Shown: positions 1 through 6,996 of the stretch, in pieces
How positions within the stretch are numbered: the stretch's first letter is position 1
Layout of the letters: every line of letters starts with the position of its first letter
From: Acanthamoeba lenticulata
Taxonomy: Eukaryota > Discosea > Longamoebia > Acanthamoebidae
Assembly (NCBI GenBank): GCA_002179805.1
Contig: NAVB01002270.1
Span: 1 to 12,950 of the forward strand
Direction: 5' to 3'
DNA length: 12,950 bases
Notes under the pieces: model-generated
What the model was told of the DNA's origin: nothing
Database searches by the model: none
Seen by the model: the letters and a program-made list of their open reading frames with translations, nothing else
Position numbers and translations under genes: made by a program

Positions 1-1295
1 CAGGACGAAGTGCTGCGCGTCCTGCTGCAGGACGCCCAGAACTGCTTCTACGACATCCTCATCCCGCGCTTGACGCCCACAGACTTCAGCATTCAACGCG
101 ACTTCTGCACCACCACGCCGTTTGGAAAGCTCTTGCCAGACAGCAACGTGGACATGCGGGACGTGCGCAACCTCTTCTTCATCTCCTTTGACAAAGTCGT
201 TGCCCTTGCGGTGGACAGCCTGCAGGAGATGGCCTTTGCCCAGGTCCGTCCGACCTTGATCGTCCGCCGCAAATGTGTTTCTGCAAATGGTGGCGAAGCT
301 CTGACGGCGCCATGGCAACGCAGATGCCAGAGGGCAACATCAAGATGACCTCGCTGGTGGACGCCAGCTACCAGCGCAACCCGGCTGGGAGCGACGCACT
401 CTTCATCGTGCGCGGCACCAACCAGACGGGCCAACCTTCTGAGATCCTCAACTATCAAGTCAACCTCACAGCCCAGGTTCGGCGTTGTTCTAATTGGCCA
501 ATGAATGCTGTTCTTTTAATTTGTATTTTTCTTTTTTCCTCATTTTTCTGCTTGGGACAGGAGGTGACGCTCACGTTCGGCCACTTCACGTACCTCGACG
601 GCGAATCAGACACCATGTTCATCAACGACAACGCGACCGACCTCTTCTGGACTCAGGTAGTGGTCAACCGCGAGTGGGGCGCCAAGCAAGGCATGCTGTT
701 CGATTACGGCCTGGCCTCTCCTCACTCGTTCCGCTACGGCGCCATCCCCTTTGGCCCCCAGCCTTCCGTATGCTTCCCATTCTTTTTTTCTTTTTTTCTT
801 TTTTTTTTTTTGATTTTTTGATTGTATTTTGTTTTAGCCATTATTTTAAAGATATTTACCATTGGATCCCGCAGGCGAGGTGGGGAGCGCACGCCTTCAG
901 CAGCCTTTCGCGTGTGAATGCGATGATGATCACCTCCACCGACAGTCCTCGTGGCCTTGCTGGTGCCCTTTCTCTCTTGATCTCGCACATCCGGCTGGCC
1001 CGCTTGCACTCACCAACTCATCCTGATGTATATATGTCATCATTATCATCATCGTCTTCCCACAGGATTCACGATCCAGGTGGTGTACCTCAACGAGAGC
1101 TTGCCGTCACTTCGATTCGTGGATGAGTTGGTGGTGAAGGACGTGGTCCTGCCCTCGTTTGGCCAAAGCATCGGCGTGGCGGCGCACACGCCAGACTTTG
1201 CCGTGGTCATGGCAGCTCAGACTGTTGATGGCCAGCTGTGCCTCCAGCTCTTTGTGCACTGTGCTTCCGGTGATGAAAATGGCTGCCAGTCTTGA
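1..1295 (+). CDS. Unrecognised protein, 3' part of a multi-exon gene (5' end outside window)
   Basis: The gene is open from the left edge and I do not recognise the product. Five exons join in consistent phase: 1-243, 324-476, 561-767, 875-911 and 1066-1295, giving 289 residues to the TGA. All introns are GT-AG; introns 2 and 3 carry T-rich 3' ends typical of spliceosomal introns. Intron 1 (donor gtccgt) and the 37-nt exon 4 are the weakest calls. They are supported because each is needed to keep the frame: exon 4 has one base over a whole number of codons and exon 5 needs two. The protein is globular in composition, with aromatic and acidic stretches such as MRDVRNLFFISFDKVVALAV and RFVDELVVKDVVLPSFGQS. 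I see no membrane segment or familiar catalytic motif. Its 3' end converges on Ank1 with 52 bp between stop codons. Coding status is fairly sure; function is unknown. Confidence 0.7.
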
Positions 1296-1300
1296 ATAAA
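1295..1300 (+). promoter_or_regulatory. Polyadenylation signal AATAAA overlapping a stop codon
   Basis: The A of the TGA stop (1293-1295) is the first base of a canonical AATAAA, followed by an A-rich run. Such overlap fits the compact 3' ends of this genome. The neighbouring gene on the other strand ends only about 50 bp away, so cleavage must occur within that gap or inside the 3' UTR of the convergent gene. Confidence 0.55.
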
Positions 1301-1347
1301 AAAAATCAATTAATCCTGCTATCATCTGGTACAATCTTGAATCCTTC

Positions 1348-2661
1348 TTAGTTGGTTGTTTGCTGGCGTTCAATCCAAGCCCTGATATCTTCCCCGGCCC
1401 ATCTAAGACATTCTTCCACGTCCCATGGGCAGCCATTGGCGTGCGCCCACTGAAGGATTTCGAGATGGCCTTCCTGAGCTGCGCTGACGCACGTCTTTTC
1501 GTCCCACGGGCAGCCGTTGGCGCGCGCCCACTGCAGCACGTGAAGACAGCCGCCCCTGGCTGCGGCGGCACAAACCAGGTTCTGCCCTGGGCAGCCATTG
1601 GCAATGGCCCACTGGAGCACGTCCAAATGGCCTCCCTCAGCGGCCAAGGCGCACGTGCGCTCGTCCCACGGGCAGCCGTTGGCGCGTGCCCACTGCAGCA
1701 CAGCCAGGTGGCCTTCGCGAGCCGCCACTTCGCAGGTCATTTCGCCCCACGGGCAGCCGTTGGCATGCGCCCACTGGAGCACGGCCAAATGGCCTTGCGC
1801 GGCTGCCCACACACAGGTCGACTGACCCCACGGACAGCCATTTTGGCGCAGCCACTGGAGCACCTCGAGTTGGCCAGTGGTTGCAGCCGAAGCGCAGGCC
1901 CAGATGTCCCACGGACAGCCGTTGGCTCGCGCCCACTGGAGCACGGCCAGATGGCCTTCGCGAGCCGCCACCTCGCAGATACGCGCATCCCAGGGACAGC
2001 CGTGGGCTCTCGCCCACTGGAGCATGGCCAAGTGGCCTGCCTCGGCCGCACGGTAGCAGGTCATGGCATCCCAGGGACAGCCATTGGCGTGCGCCCACTG
2101 GAGTACGGCAACGTGGCCGCCCCTGGCCGCCTCAGCGCAGGTCTGCTCGTTCCAGGGACAGCCGTTGGCGCGTGCCCACTGGAGCATGTCAAAGTGGCCT
2201 CCTTGAGCCGCCTCAGCGCAGGTCCACTCGTCCCATGAACAGCCGTTGGCCCGTGCCCACTGGAGCACGTCGAGGTGGCCTGCCTGGGCTGCACTGGAGC
2301 AGGTCGTGGCATCCCACGGGCAGCCGTTGGTGCGTGCCCATTGCAGCAACGAGAGCCAGCCCTTGCGCGCCACCTCTTGTGCAGCAAAGTAGTTGTTCAG
2401 TTGTTTCTCCACCTCCTCTCCACCACGGGCGGTCAAGACCAAGTGTGTCTGCTGCTGCTGTTGTTGGATAGCGCGGGCGTCCAGCTCTTGGGGCTGTTGT
2501 TGTCTAAGAGCGCGGGCCCAGGTGCGGCACACGGCACGGCAGGCTGGGCGGGAGAGGGGCTGCACGAACTGGAATATGAAACTCACGAGCTCCACCATCA
2601 GCTCCTCCATGCCTCCTCCTCCTCCAGTTTCCTCTCCAGCTCCTCTTCTCAGTTCTTCCAT
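1348..2661 (-). CDS. F-box-like protein with 12 ankyrin-type GCPW repeats (Ank1)
   Basis: This is a single-exon 437-residue protein. Residues 18-52 (MEELMVELVSFIFQFVQ, then a VCRTWARAL segment) resemble an F-box: a leucine-rich first helix and a C-R-x-W end. A linker with a six-glutamine run (66-71) follows, then twelve near-identical 27-residue ankyrin-type repeats (102-424; consensus GHLxVLQWARANGCPWD, TC, AA) and a C-terminal IRAWIE cap. F-box proteins usually bind Skp1 in an SCF ubiquitin ligase while the repeats bind a target; that role is inferred from architecture. Two in-frame ATGs exist: 2661 gives a Gly/Glu-rich 17-residue extension, and 2610 matches the start of Ank2. Repeats 5-6 and 8-9 share an identical stretch (CEVAAREGHLAVLQWARANG), a sign of internal unequal exchange. 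The gene lies 143 bp downstream of RabA on the same strand. Several long frames on both strands here are by-products of the GC-rich 81-nt repeat. Confidence 0.88.
   Translation of the reverse strand: MEELRRGAGEETGGGGGMEELMVELVSFIFQFVQPLSRPACRAVCRTWARALRQQQPQELDARAIQQQQQQTHLVLTARGGEEVEKQLNNYFAAQEVARKGWLSLLQWARTNGCPWDATTCSSAAQAGHLDVLQWARANGCSWDEWTCAEAAQGGHFDMLQWARANGCPWNEQTCAEAARGGHVAVLQWAHANGCPWDAMTCYRAAEAGHLAMLQWARAHGCPWDARICEVAAREGHLAVLQWARANGCPWDIWACASAATTGQLEVLQWLRQNGCPWGQSTCVWAAAQGHLAVLQWAHANGCPWGEMTCEVAAREGHLAVLQWARANGCPWDERTCALAAEGGHLDVLQWAIANGCPGQNLVCAAAARGGCLHVLQWARANGCPWDEKTCVSAAQEGHLEILQWAHANGCPWDVEECLRWAGEDIRAWIERQQTTN
1390..2358 (-). repeat. Tandem 81-nt repeat array in Ank1 (12 units)
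   Basis: Twelve 81-nt units each encode a 27-residue ankyrin-type motif. Units 7 (LRQNGCPWG) and 10 (IANGCPGQ) are distinctive and let the array be aligned to Ank2. The LRQ unit is the seventh here but the eighth in Ank2, while the total is twelve in both, so one unit was gained or lost on each side. Confidence 0.9.
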
Positions 2662-2804
2662 CTTTTTTTATCAATTATCTCAAAAAAAATACATTATAAC
2701 TATTAAAAATATTAATGAATCACCAATGGGAAACAGCTCTTTGTCGAGCCGCGAGTGGAGACGCGGACGGAATGTTCAGTTCTGTGGCTCGAGCTGGAAC
2801 AGAG
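2662..2804. other. Short intergenic spacer between RabA and Ank1
   Basis: These 143 bp must hold the 3' end of RabA and the promoter of Ank1, both on the minus strand. The half next to Ank1 is AT-rich (2661-2715, with poly-T/poly-A runs and AATATTTTTAAT on the minus strand). The half next to RabA is mixed. I see no clear TATA box or AATAAA. Confidence 0.5.
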
Positions 2805-3723
2805 TTAACCTTGGCAACAACCAGGAGGCTCCTCGACAGGCTCCGTCCACGGCCTGTCAGCTCCAGAAAGTCAGATGATCAAAGTTGAGAAGAGGAGGTA
2901 GCAAAGGAGCATGGACCTTGCATCAAGGTTGTGCTTGGCTTGCTCAGCCAGGGAGAAGACAGCTTGCTCCACGTTCTCTCCGCTCTTGGCGCTCACCTCA
3001 AAGTGAGGCAGATTGCCGTGCTGCGCGCACCAGTTCTCTGCCAACTCCTTGTCCACCGCCCGCCGCTGACGCAGGTCCGACTGCAAGCAGAGTGAGCAAG
3101 GGATCGATCTTGTGTCCATCCACCTATTGGGTTATCTACCTTGTTGGCAAACACGGCAAAGACCGTACGATCAATATAGTCCTCGTTGGTCTGGTTTTCC
3201 TCGAAGATCTGCTTCCATTGGGCCACGCGCTCAAAGGACTTGGGGCTGGTGATGTCATAAACAAAGATGCACACGTCGGTGCCACGGTAGAACGCTCTAC
3301 TCATTGCCTCGAACCGTTCCTGCCCAGCTTCCAAGTGTGCAGTCAGTGACAAATGACTGACCTGTCCATCAGGCTCAGCACAGGCGATTGGCGGTTACCA
3401 GTGTCCCACAGTTGCATCGAAACAAGACTGCTGTCGATGAGCACTTGCTTGGTCAAGAAGTCGGGGCCTGCCGATCGTCCTCTTTGTGTGAAAACCAGAA
3501 CCAAAATGTTGGACTGAACATTGAGCCCAGTCGTACCAATGCTCGGGGGAATGTAAGGTGCCCGTTCCGTCGCATATCTGTACATGAGGGACGTTTTGCC
3601 CACACTGCACAAGTACGACGTATCTAAGCTCTGAGTCTAAGGCGTTGGCTAGGGAGGGAGAAAGGGGAGTGCAGACTTGGAGTCGCCCAACATGAGCACC
3701 TTCAGGACGAGCTTCTCGGCCAT
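2805..3723 (-). CDS. Rab7-like small GTPase, copy A (RabA)
   Basis: Six exons on the minus strand (3677-3723, 3537-3604, 3399-3467, 3140-3327, 2917-3080, 2805-2853) join without phase conflict to give 194 residues. Ras-superfamily motifs are in order: P-loop GDSNVGKT (13-20), switch I PSIGPDFLTK (36-45), WDTAGQE (59-65), NKSD (123-126) and VSAK (153-156). The DFLTK segment and the LPHFEVSAK region resemble Rab7, a late-endosome/lysosome traffic GTPase. The protein ends in GCCQG, matching the CCXX class that Rab geranylgeranyltransferase can modify, so membrane attachment is plausible. Oddities are P-S in place of the usual A-T before IG in switch I, and a short tail. The last exon is inferred by homology to RabB (shared TEP, then GC) and by phase; without it the frame would read into the intron to a stop at 2871. 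The copy looks functional. Confidence 0.85.
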
Positions 3724-4028
3724 GAGAAAGAAATGCTAGATCGTCTCTAGAAGCCGTCAGCGTTCAAAGAATGTCAGGCAGAAGCTTGCAGAAGCAGGCT
3801 TCCCCCAGGCTGCATCGCGTGTGCACGTTGACCAGGAGCCGCTTCTCCTTTACTTGAGTCGTGCAGAATCTGTGCACAAGCACGAGAAGCTGATGCCTCA
3901 CCAGACGCCCACTTCCACTTTCCTGCTCATGTTGCGCAGCTTTCCCCTTGACTTAATTAAATGATTAATTTACGTCATTTGATTTTTTTTATATTTAAAT
4001 CGGGAGGAGCGTGACCGGAGGAGTAGGC
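3724..4028. promoter_or_regulatory. Divergent intergenic region between RabA and Ank2, possible shared promoter
   Basis: The 305 bp separate the RabA start (3723, minus) from the Ank2 start (4029, plus). About 195 bp of it (3757-3952) reappears inverted upstream of RabB, so it is part of a duplicated divergent module. The Ank2-proximal part (3953-4000) is AT-rich and includes ATATTTAAAT, a possible TATA-like element about 30 bp before the Ank2 ATG. The RabA-proximal 33 bp are not conserved with RabB. That it acts as a bidirectional promoter is inference from geometry. Confidence 0.5.
3757..3952 (-). repeat. Conserved Rab-upstream block, left copy of inverted repeat
   Basis: Read on the minus strand this block matches 5676-5874 on the plus strand. 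The 50 bases at its Rab-distal end (3903-3952 against 5676-5725) are identical by eye. The rest shows scattered substitutions and small indels, and the match stops after CTTTGAACGCTGA. Neither copy keeps a shared open frame, so the block is probably non-coding promoter or 5' UTR sequence. Confidence 0.85.
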
Positions 4029-5252
4029 ATGGAAGAGCTGATGGTGGAGCTGGTGAGTTTCATATTCCAGTTCGTGCAGCCCCTCTCCCGCCCAGCCTGC
4101 CGTGCCGTGTGCCGCACCTGGGCCCGCGCTCTTAGACAACAACAGCCCCAAGAGCTGGACGATGACCTGCTCTTCTGGGAGTTAAAGTTGGAGAAACAAA
4201 TGAACTTCGCGCAAGAGGCGGCGCGCAAGGGCTGGCTCTCGTTGCTGCAATGGGCACGCACCAACGGCTGCCCGTGGGATGCCACGACCTGCTCCAGTGC
4301 AGCCCAGGCAGGCCACCTCGACGTGCTCCAGTGGGCACGGGCCAACGGCTGCCCCTGGGACGAGTTCACATGCGCCTTGGCGGCTCGAGGAGGCCACTTG
4401 GACATGCTCCAGTGGGCACGCGCCAACGGCTGTCCCTGGAACGAGCAGACCTGCGCTGAGGCGGCCAGGGGCGGCCATTTTACCATGCTCCAGTGGGCGC
4501 ACGCCAACGGCTGCCCATGGGATACCATGACCTGCGCCAACGCGGCCGCGGAGGGCCATTGGGACGTGCTCCAGTGGGCGCATGCCAACGGCTGCCCGTG
4601 GGACTACGAGACTTGCTGCAATGCAGCCAAGGCAGGCCACCTGGCCATGCTCCAGTGGGCCCGCGCCAACGGCTGCCCGTGGGACAAGTGGACCTGCGCC
4701 TTGGCCGCTCGAGGAGGCCACTTGGACGTGCTCCAGTGGGCGCGTGCCGACGGCTGCCCGTGGGACACGTTGACCTGTGCTTCGGCCGCTGCTGGTGGCC
4801 AGCTCGTCGTGCTCCAGTGGCTGCGCCAAAACGGCTGTCCGTGGGGTGTGCTGACGAGTGCCTGGGCAGCCGCGCAAGGCAATCTGGAGGTACTCCAGTG
4901 GGCGCGTGTCAACGGCTGCTCGTGGGACGAGCGCACGTGTGTCTTTGCCGCCGAGGGAGGCCATTTGGACATACTTCAGTGGGTCATTGCCAATGGCTGT
5001 CCAGGACAGAGCCTGGTCTGCGCCGCTGCAGCCAGCCAAGGCCATCTCCACGTGCTGCAGTGGGCGCGAGCCAACGGCTTGCCTTGGGATGCTAAGACCT
5101 GCGATGGTGCGGCCGTGGAAGGCCACCTCGACGTGCTGCAATGGGCGCTGGCCAACGGCTGTCCATGGGACACGGGAGAATGCCTCAAGTGGACCTGGAA
5201 AAAGAACATCAGGGCTTGGATTGAAAGCCAGCAAACAACAAAATGGAGTTGA
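4029..5252 (+). CDS. F-box-like protein with 12 ankyrin-type GCPW repeats (Ank2)
   Basis: This is a single-exon 407-residue protein starting at the first ATG in frame; the six codons upstream have no ATG. Residues 1-35 are an F-box-like segment almost identical to that of Ank1. A charged linker (36-68) lacks the glutamine run of Ank1. Twelve 27-residue repeats (69-391) and a cap with NIRAWIES follow. The DNA of 4029-4160 differs from Ank1 at only two positions that I can find, and the stretch through repeat 1 into repeat 2 (about 4222-4350) is identical, whereas the linker and later repeats diverge; this mosaic suggests gene conversion. A role as an SCF substrate receptor is inferred from the domain order alone. 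The gene is divergent from RabA and convergent with the remnant Ank3, with inverted 3' ends. Confidence 0.88.
   Translation: MEELMVELVSFIFQFVQPLSRPACRAVCRTWARALRQQQPQELDDDLLFWELKLEKQMNFAQEAARKGWLSLLQWARTNGCPWDATTCSSAAQAGHLDVLQWARANGCPWDEFTCALAARGGHLDMLQWARANGCPWNEQTCAEAARGGHFTMLQWAHANGCPWDTMTCANAAAEGHWDVLQWAHANGCPWDYETCCNAAKAGHLAMLQWARANGCPWDKWTCALAARGGHLDVLQWARADGCPWDTLTCASAAAGGQLVVLQWLRQNGCPWGVLTSAWAAAQGNLEVLQWARVNGCSWDERTCVFAAEGGHLDILQWVIANGCPGQSLVCAAAASQGHLHVLQWARANGLPWDAKTCDGAAVEGHLDVLQWALANGCPWDTGECLKWTWKKNIRAWIESQQTTKWS
4233..5201 (+). repeat. Tandem 81-nt repeat array in Ank2 (12 units)
   Basis: Twelve 81-nt units encode the same 27-residue motif as in Ank1. The LRQNGCPWG unit is eighth and the IANGCPGQ unit is tenth. 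Unit 8 has lost a conserved cysteine (TSAW where others have TC) and unit 11 has GLPWD for GCPWD, so some drift is tolerated. Confidence 0.9.
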
Positions 5253-5313
5253 CGAACTCCGATTCATTCGATCGTTATGATGATCATTATTGCTGGCTTT
5301 TAATCCAAGCCCT
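5211..5313. repeat. Centre of the large inverted duplication (24-bp stems, about 55-bp spacer)
   Basis: Bases 5211-5234 (the Ank2 3' end, encoding the RAWIES-type cap) and 5290-5313 (the Ank3 3' end) are inverted copies with one mismatch. The midpoint is near 5262. The spacer holds the Ank2 stop and a small perfect hairpin, GGAGTT-gacg-AACTCC (5245-5260), that contains that stop codon. Confidence 0.85.
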
Positions 5314-5613
5314 GACGTTCTCTGTGTGGCCAACGCAAGGCACTCTTCTCATGGACAGCCTTTGGCGCGTGCCCACTGGAGCACGTGCAAGAGGCCTCCG
5401 TAAGCCGCCGAGGCGCAGATCCACGCGTCCCATGGCAAGTTGGCTCGCGCCCACTGGAGCACCTCCAGATGGCCTTGTCCTGCTGCCTCGTGGCCGATGT
5501 TCGTGTCCCATGGGCAGCCTTGTTGACGCAACCACTGGAGCACGTCCAAATCGCCTTCTCCGGCAGGTGTATGCGCTCCACGGGCAGCCGTTGGCACGAG
5601 CCCACGGCAGCAC
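5287..5613 (-). pseudogene. Decayed ankyrin-repeat gene fragment (Ank3)
   Basis: The remnant reads LPWARANGCPWSAYTC in one frame, then GDLDVLQWLRQQGCPWD, GHLEVLQWARANLPWD and GLLHVLQWARAKGCP in a second, then ENVRAWIKSQQ back in the first. It therefore has at least two frameshifts. The Trp codon after the last GCP has become TGA, and one repeat has lost the Gly-Cys pair. The F-box and roughly the first seven repeats are absent, as is the unit equivalent to IANGCPGQ. Order and cap match the 3' half of Ank2, so this is the decayed partner of Ank2 in the inverted duplication. It abuts the Rab-upstream block, as an intact divergent partner of RabB would. Confidence 0.85.
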
Positions 5614-5675
5614 AAAAACCCGAGAAAAAAATTAAAAGAAAAATGATAAGTATGTGAACGGTGATCATTAATTTG

Positions 5676-5874
5676 GTCAAGGGGAAAGCTGCGCAACATG
5701 AGCAGGAAAGTGGAAGTGGGCGTCTTGCGCAGAGCCACCAGCTTCTCGGGCTTGTGCACAGATTCTGCACGACTGCAGATAAAAGAGAAGTCGCTCCTGG
5801 CCAACGTGCACACGCGATGCAGCCTGGGGGTGGCTGCTTCTGCAAGCTTCTACCTGACATTCTTTGAACGCTGA
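5676..5874 (+). repeat. Conserved Rab-upstream block, right copy of inverted repeat
   Basis: This is the inverted counterpart of 3757-3952. The block lies 80 bp before the RabB ATG at its near end. The RabB-proximal 80 bp are unrelated to the sequence next to the RabA ATG. On the far side the sequence turns AT-rich (5630-5672), like the sequence before Ank2, before the Ank3 remnant begins. Confidence 0.85.
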
Positions 5875-5954
5875 GCCTTGATACGGGCCAGCGGCCTCAC
5901 TTGGCATTCAAGCATTCATCCTCACTCCAAGACTTAGTTTACCACCTCTGAACC

Positions 5955-6913
5955 ATGTCCAGCAAGCCTTTCCTGAAGGTTCTCATCTTGGGTGATGCCA
6001 GGCACGCCACCCCATCATAGCCAAGACTGGTGGAGGCCTGAGCTGAACGCTGTTTGTGGGCGTTTTATAGTGTGGGAAAGACGTCCCTCATGTGCAGATA
6101 TGTGCAGGGCAAGTTCAGGGAAGTGTACAAGGCGACCATTGGTACGATTGCATCAACTTGTGCAACGGCCCACAACTTGTACTAACTTGATCACATCAAA
6201 TTTCAGGGGCCGACTTCTTGACCAAGGAGGTTCTCCTTGACAGCACTCTTGCTTATCTCCAGGTCTGGGACACGGGTAAGGATCTTATTAACATCGCCTT
6301 TTCCTCAGATCATCGGCTGGCTCACTGACGAGCTGCATAACTAGCTGGACAGGACCGCTTCGAGACTCTGGGTAGAGCGTTCTACCGTGGTACCGACGTG
6401 TGCATCCTCGTTTATGACATCACCAACCCCAAGTCCTTTGAGCGCGTGGCCCAATGGAAGCAGCTCTACGAAGAAAGTCAGCCCAACCAAGAATGCATCG
6501 ACCACACGGTCTTTGCCGTGTTTGCCAACAAGGTAGGCCTATCCCGCCTGGCCTTATTCACCATCTTCGTCACTCACATTCTTCTCCTTGCAGTCGGACC
6601 TGCATGAGCGACGGCTGGTGGCCAAGGAGCGGGCCGTGAGATGGTGCACAGAGCACGGCAATCTGCCTCACTTTGAGGTGAGCGCCAAGAACGGAGAAAA
6701 CGTGGAGCAAGCGATGACTACCCTGGCCAAGCAAGCCAAGCGCAACTATGATGCCTGGTTCGTGCTTCTTTTCGTCCTGTTGCCTTGCAGCATGCACCTT
6801 ACCGCATTGTGTGCAGGAAACTGACGGAGCCGATCGATGACCGGATCGACCTCCACCCCACTCAGCCCACGCCACAAGGTTGCTACGATACCAGTGTTTA
6901 TTGCAGCATCTAG
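5955..6913 (+). CDS. Rab7-like small GTPase, copy B (RabB)
   Basis: Six exons (5955-6001, 6071-6141, 6207-6275, 6345-6532, 6594-6757, 6817-6913) give 211 residues. Exons 1, 3, 4 and 5 have exactly the same lengths as in RabA and all intron phases agree, so the two are duplicates. GTPase motifs are complete: GDASVGKT (13-20), [12 protein letters not shown] in switch I, WDTAGQD (60-66), NKSD and VSAK. Switch I is closer to canonical Rab7 than in RabA. Intron 1 (6002-6070) starts with GC rather than GT. The C-terminus has diverged: where RabA has GCC-QG and a stop, RabB has GCYD and continues for seven more residues to end in YCSI, with no CC, CXC or CCXX motif. Membrane attachment by double prenylation is therefore doubtful. 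The gene converges on the kinase gene with 83 bp between stops. It may be functional, specialised or an early pseudogene. Confidence 0.85.
6002..6070 (+). other. Non-canonical GC-AG intron in RabB
   Basis: The donor reads AG|GCACGC and the acceptor TTTTATAG|TG. Removing it restores the P-loop GDASVGKT at exactly the place where RabA has an intron with a GT donor. No GT donor in the area gives the same joint. GC-AG is a known minor class of U2 introns. Confidence 0.7.
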
Positions 6914-6996
6914 TGCTCAAGCATGTAAGTTTTTAGAAAAAAAAAATGATCCTTAATACTTTAGCTAGAAAATTCAATATAAAATGGTTTGTTGCG
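6914..6996. other. Convergent 3' spacer between RabB and the kinase gene
   Basis: The 83 bp between two stop codons are AT-rich, with a ten-A run near 6937-6946. No canonical AATAAA is present on either strand, so both genes must use variant signals or overlapping 3' ends. Confidence 0.5.

Noticed and set aside
1390..2358. CRISPR array
   Set aside because: The repetition is coding, in 81-nt units without spacers, in a eukaryotic setting.
1360..2471. Long plus-strand and other-frame open frames across Ank1 (and likewise across Ank2 on the minus strand)
   Set aside because: They are shadow frames of a GC-rich 81-nt repeat, which stays open in several frames because the unit length is a multiple of three. 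Only one frame gives F-box plus ordered ankyrin-type repeats.
4042..4070. Donor-like GTGAGT with a nearby CAG in the F-box segment of Ank2 and Ank1
   Set aside because: The interval would be about 18 nt, far too short for an intron, and it encodes the conserved F-box helix.
4029..5252. A giant-virus insertion, because GCPW-type ankyrin repeats occur in viruses of Acanthamoeba
   Set aside because: No viral core gene is present, the neighbours are intron-bearing host-type genes, and the same repeat family is known in the amoeba genome. Past gene exchange remains possible but cannot be shown here.
5245..5260. Hairpin terminator after Ank2
   Set aside because: Hairpin-based termination is bacterial. 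In this context it is only a small palindrome at the centre of the larger inverted repeat.
5661..5867. 68-codon plus-strand frame in the Rab-upstream block
   Set aside because: The corresponding frame is not kept in the inverted copy, where indels shift it, so the block is more likely non-coding.
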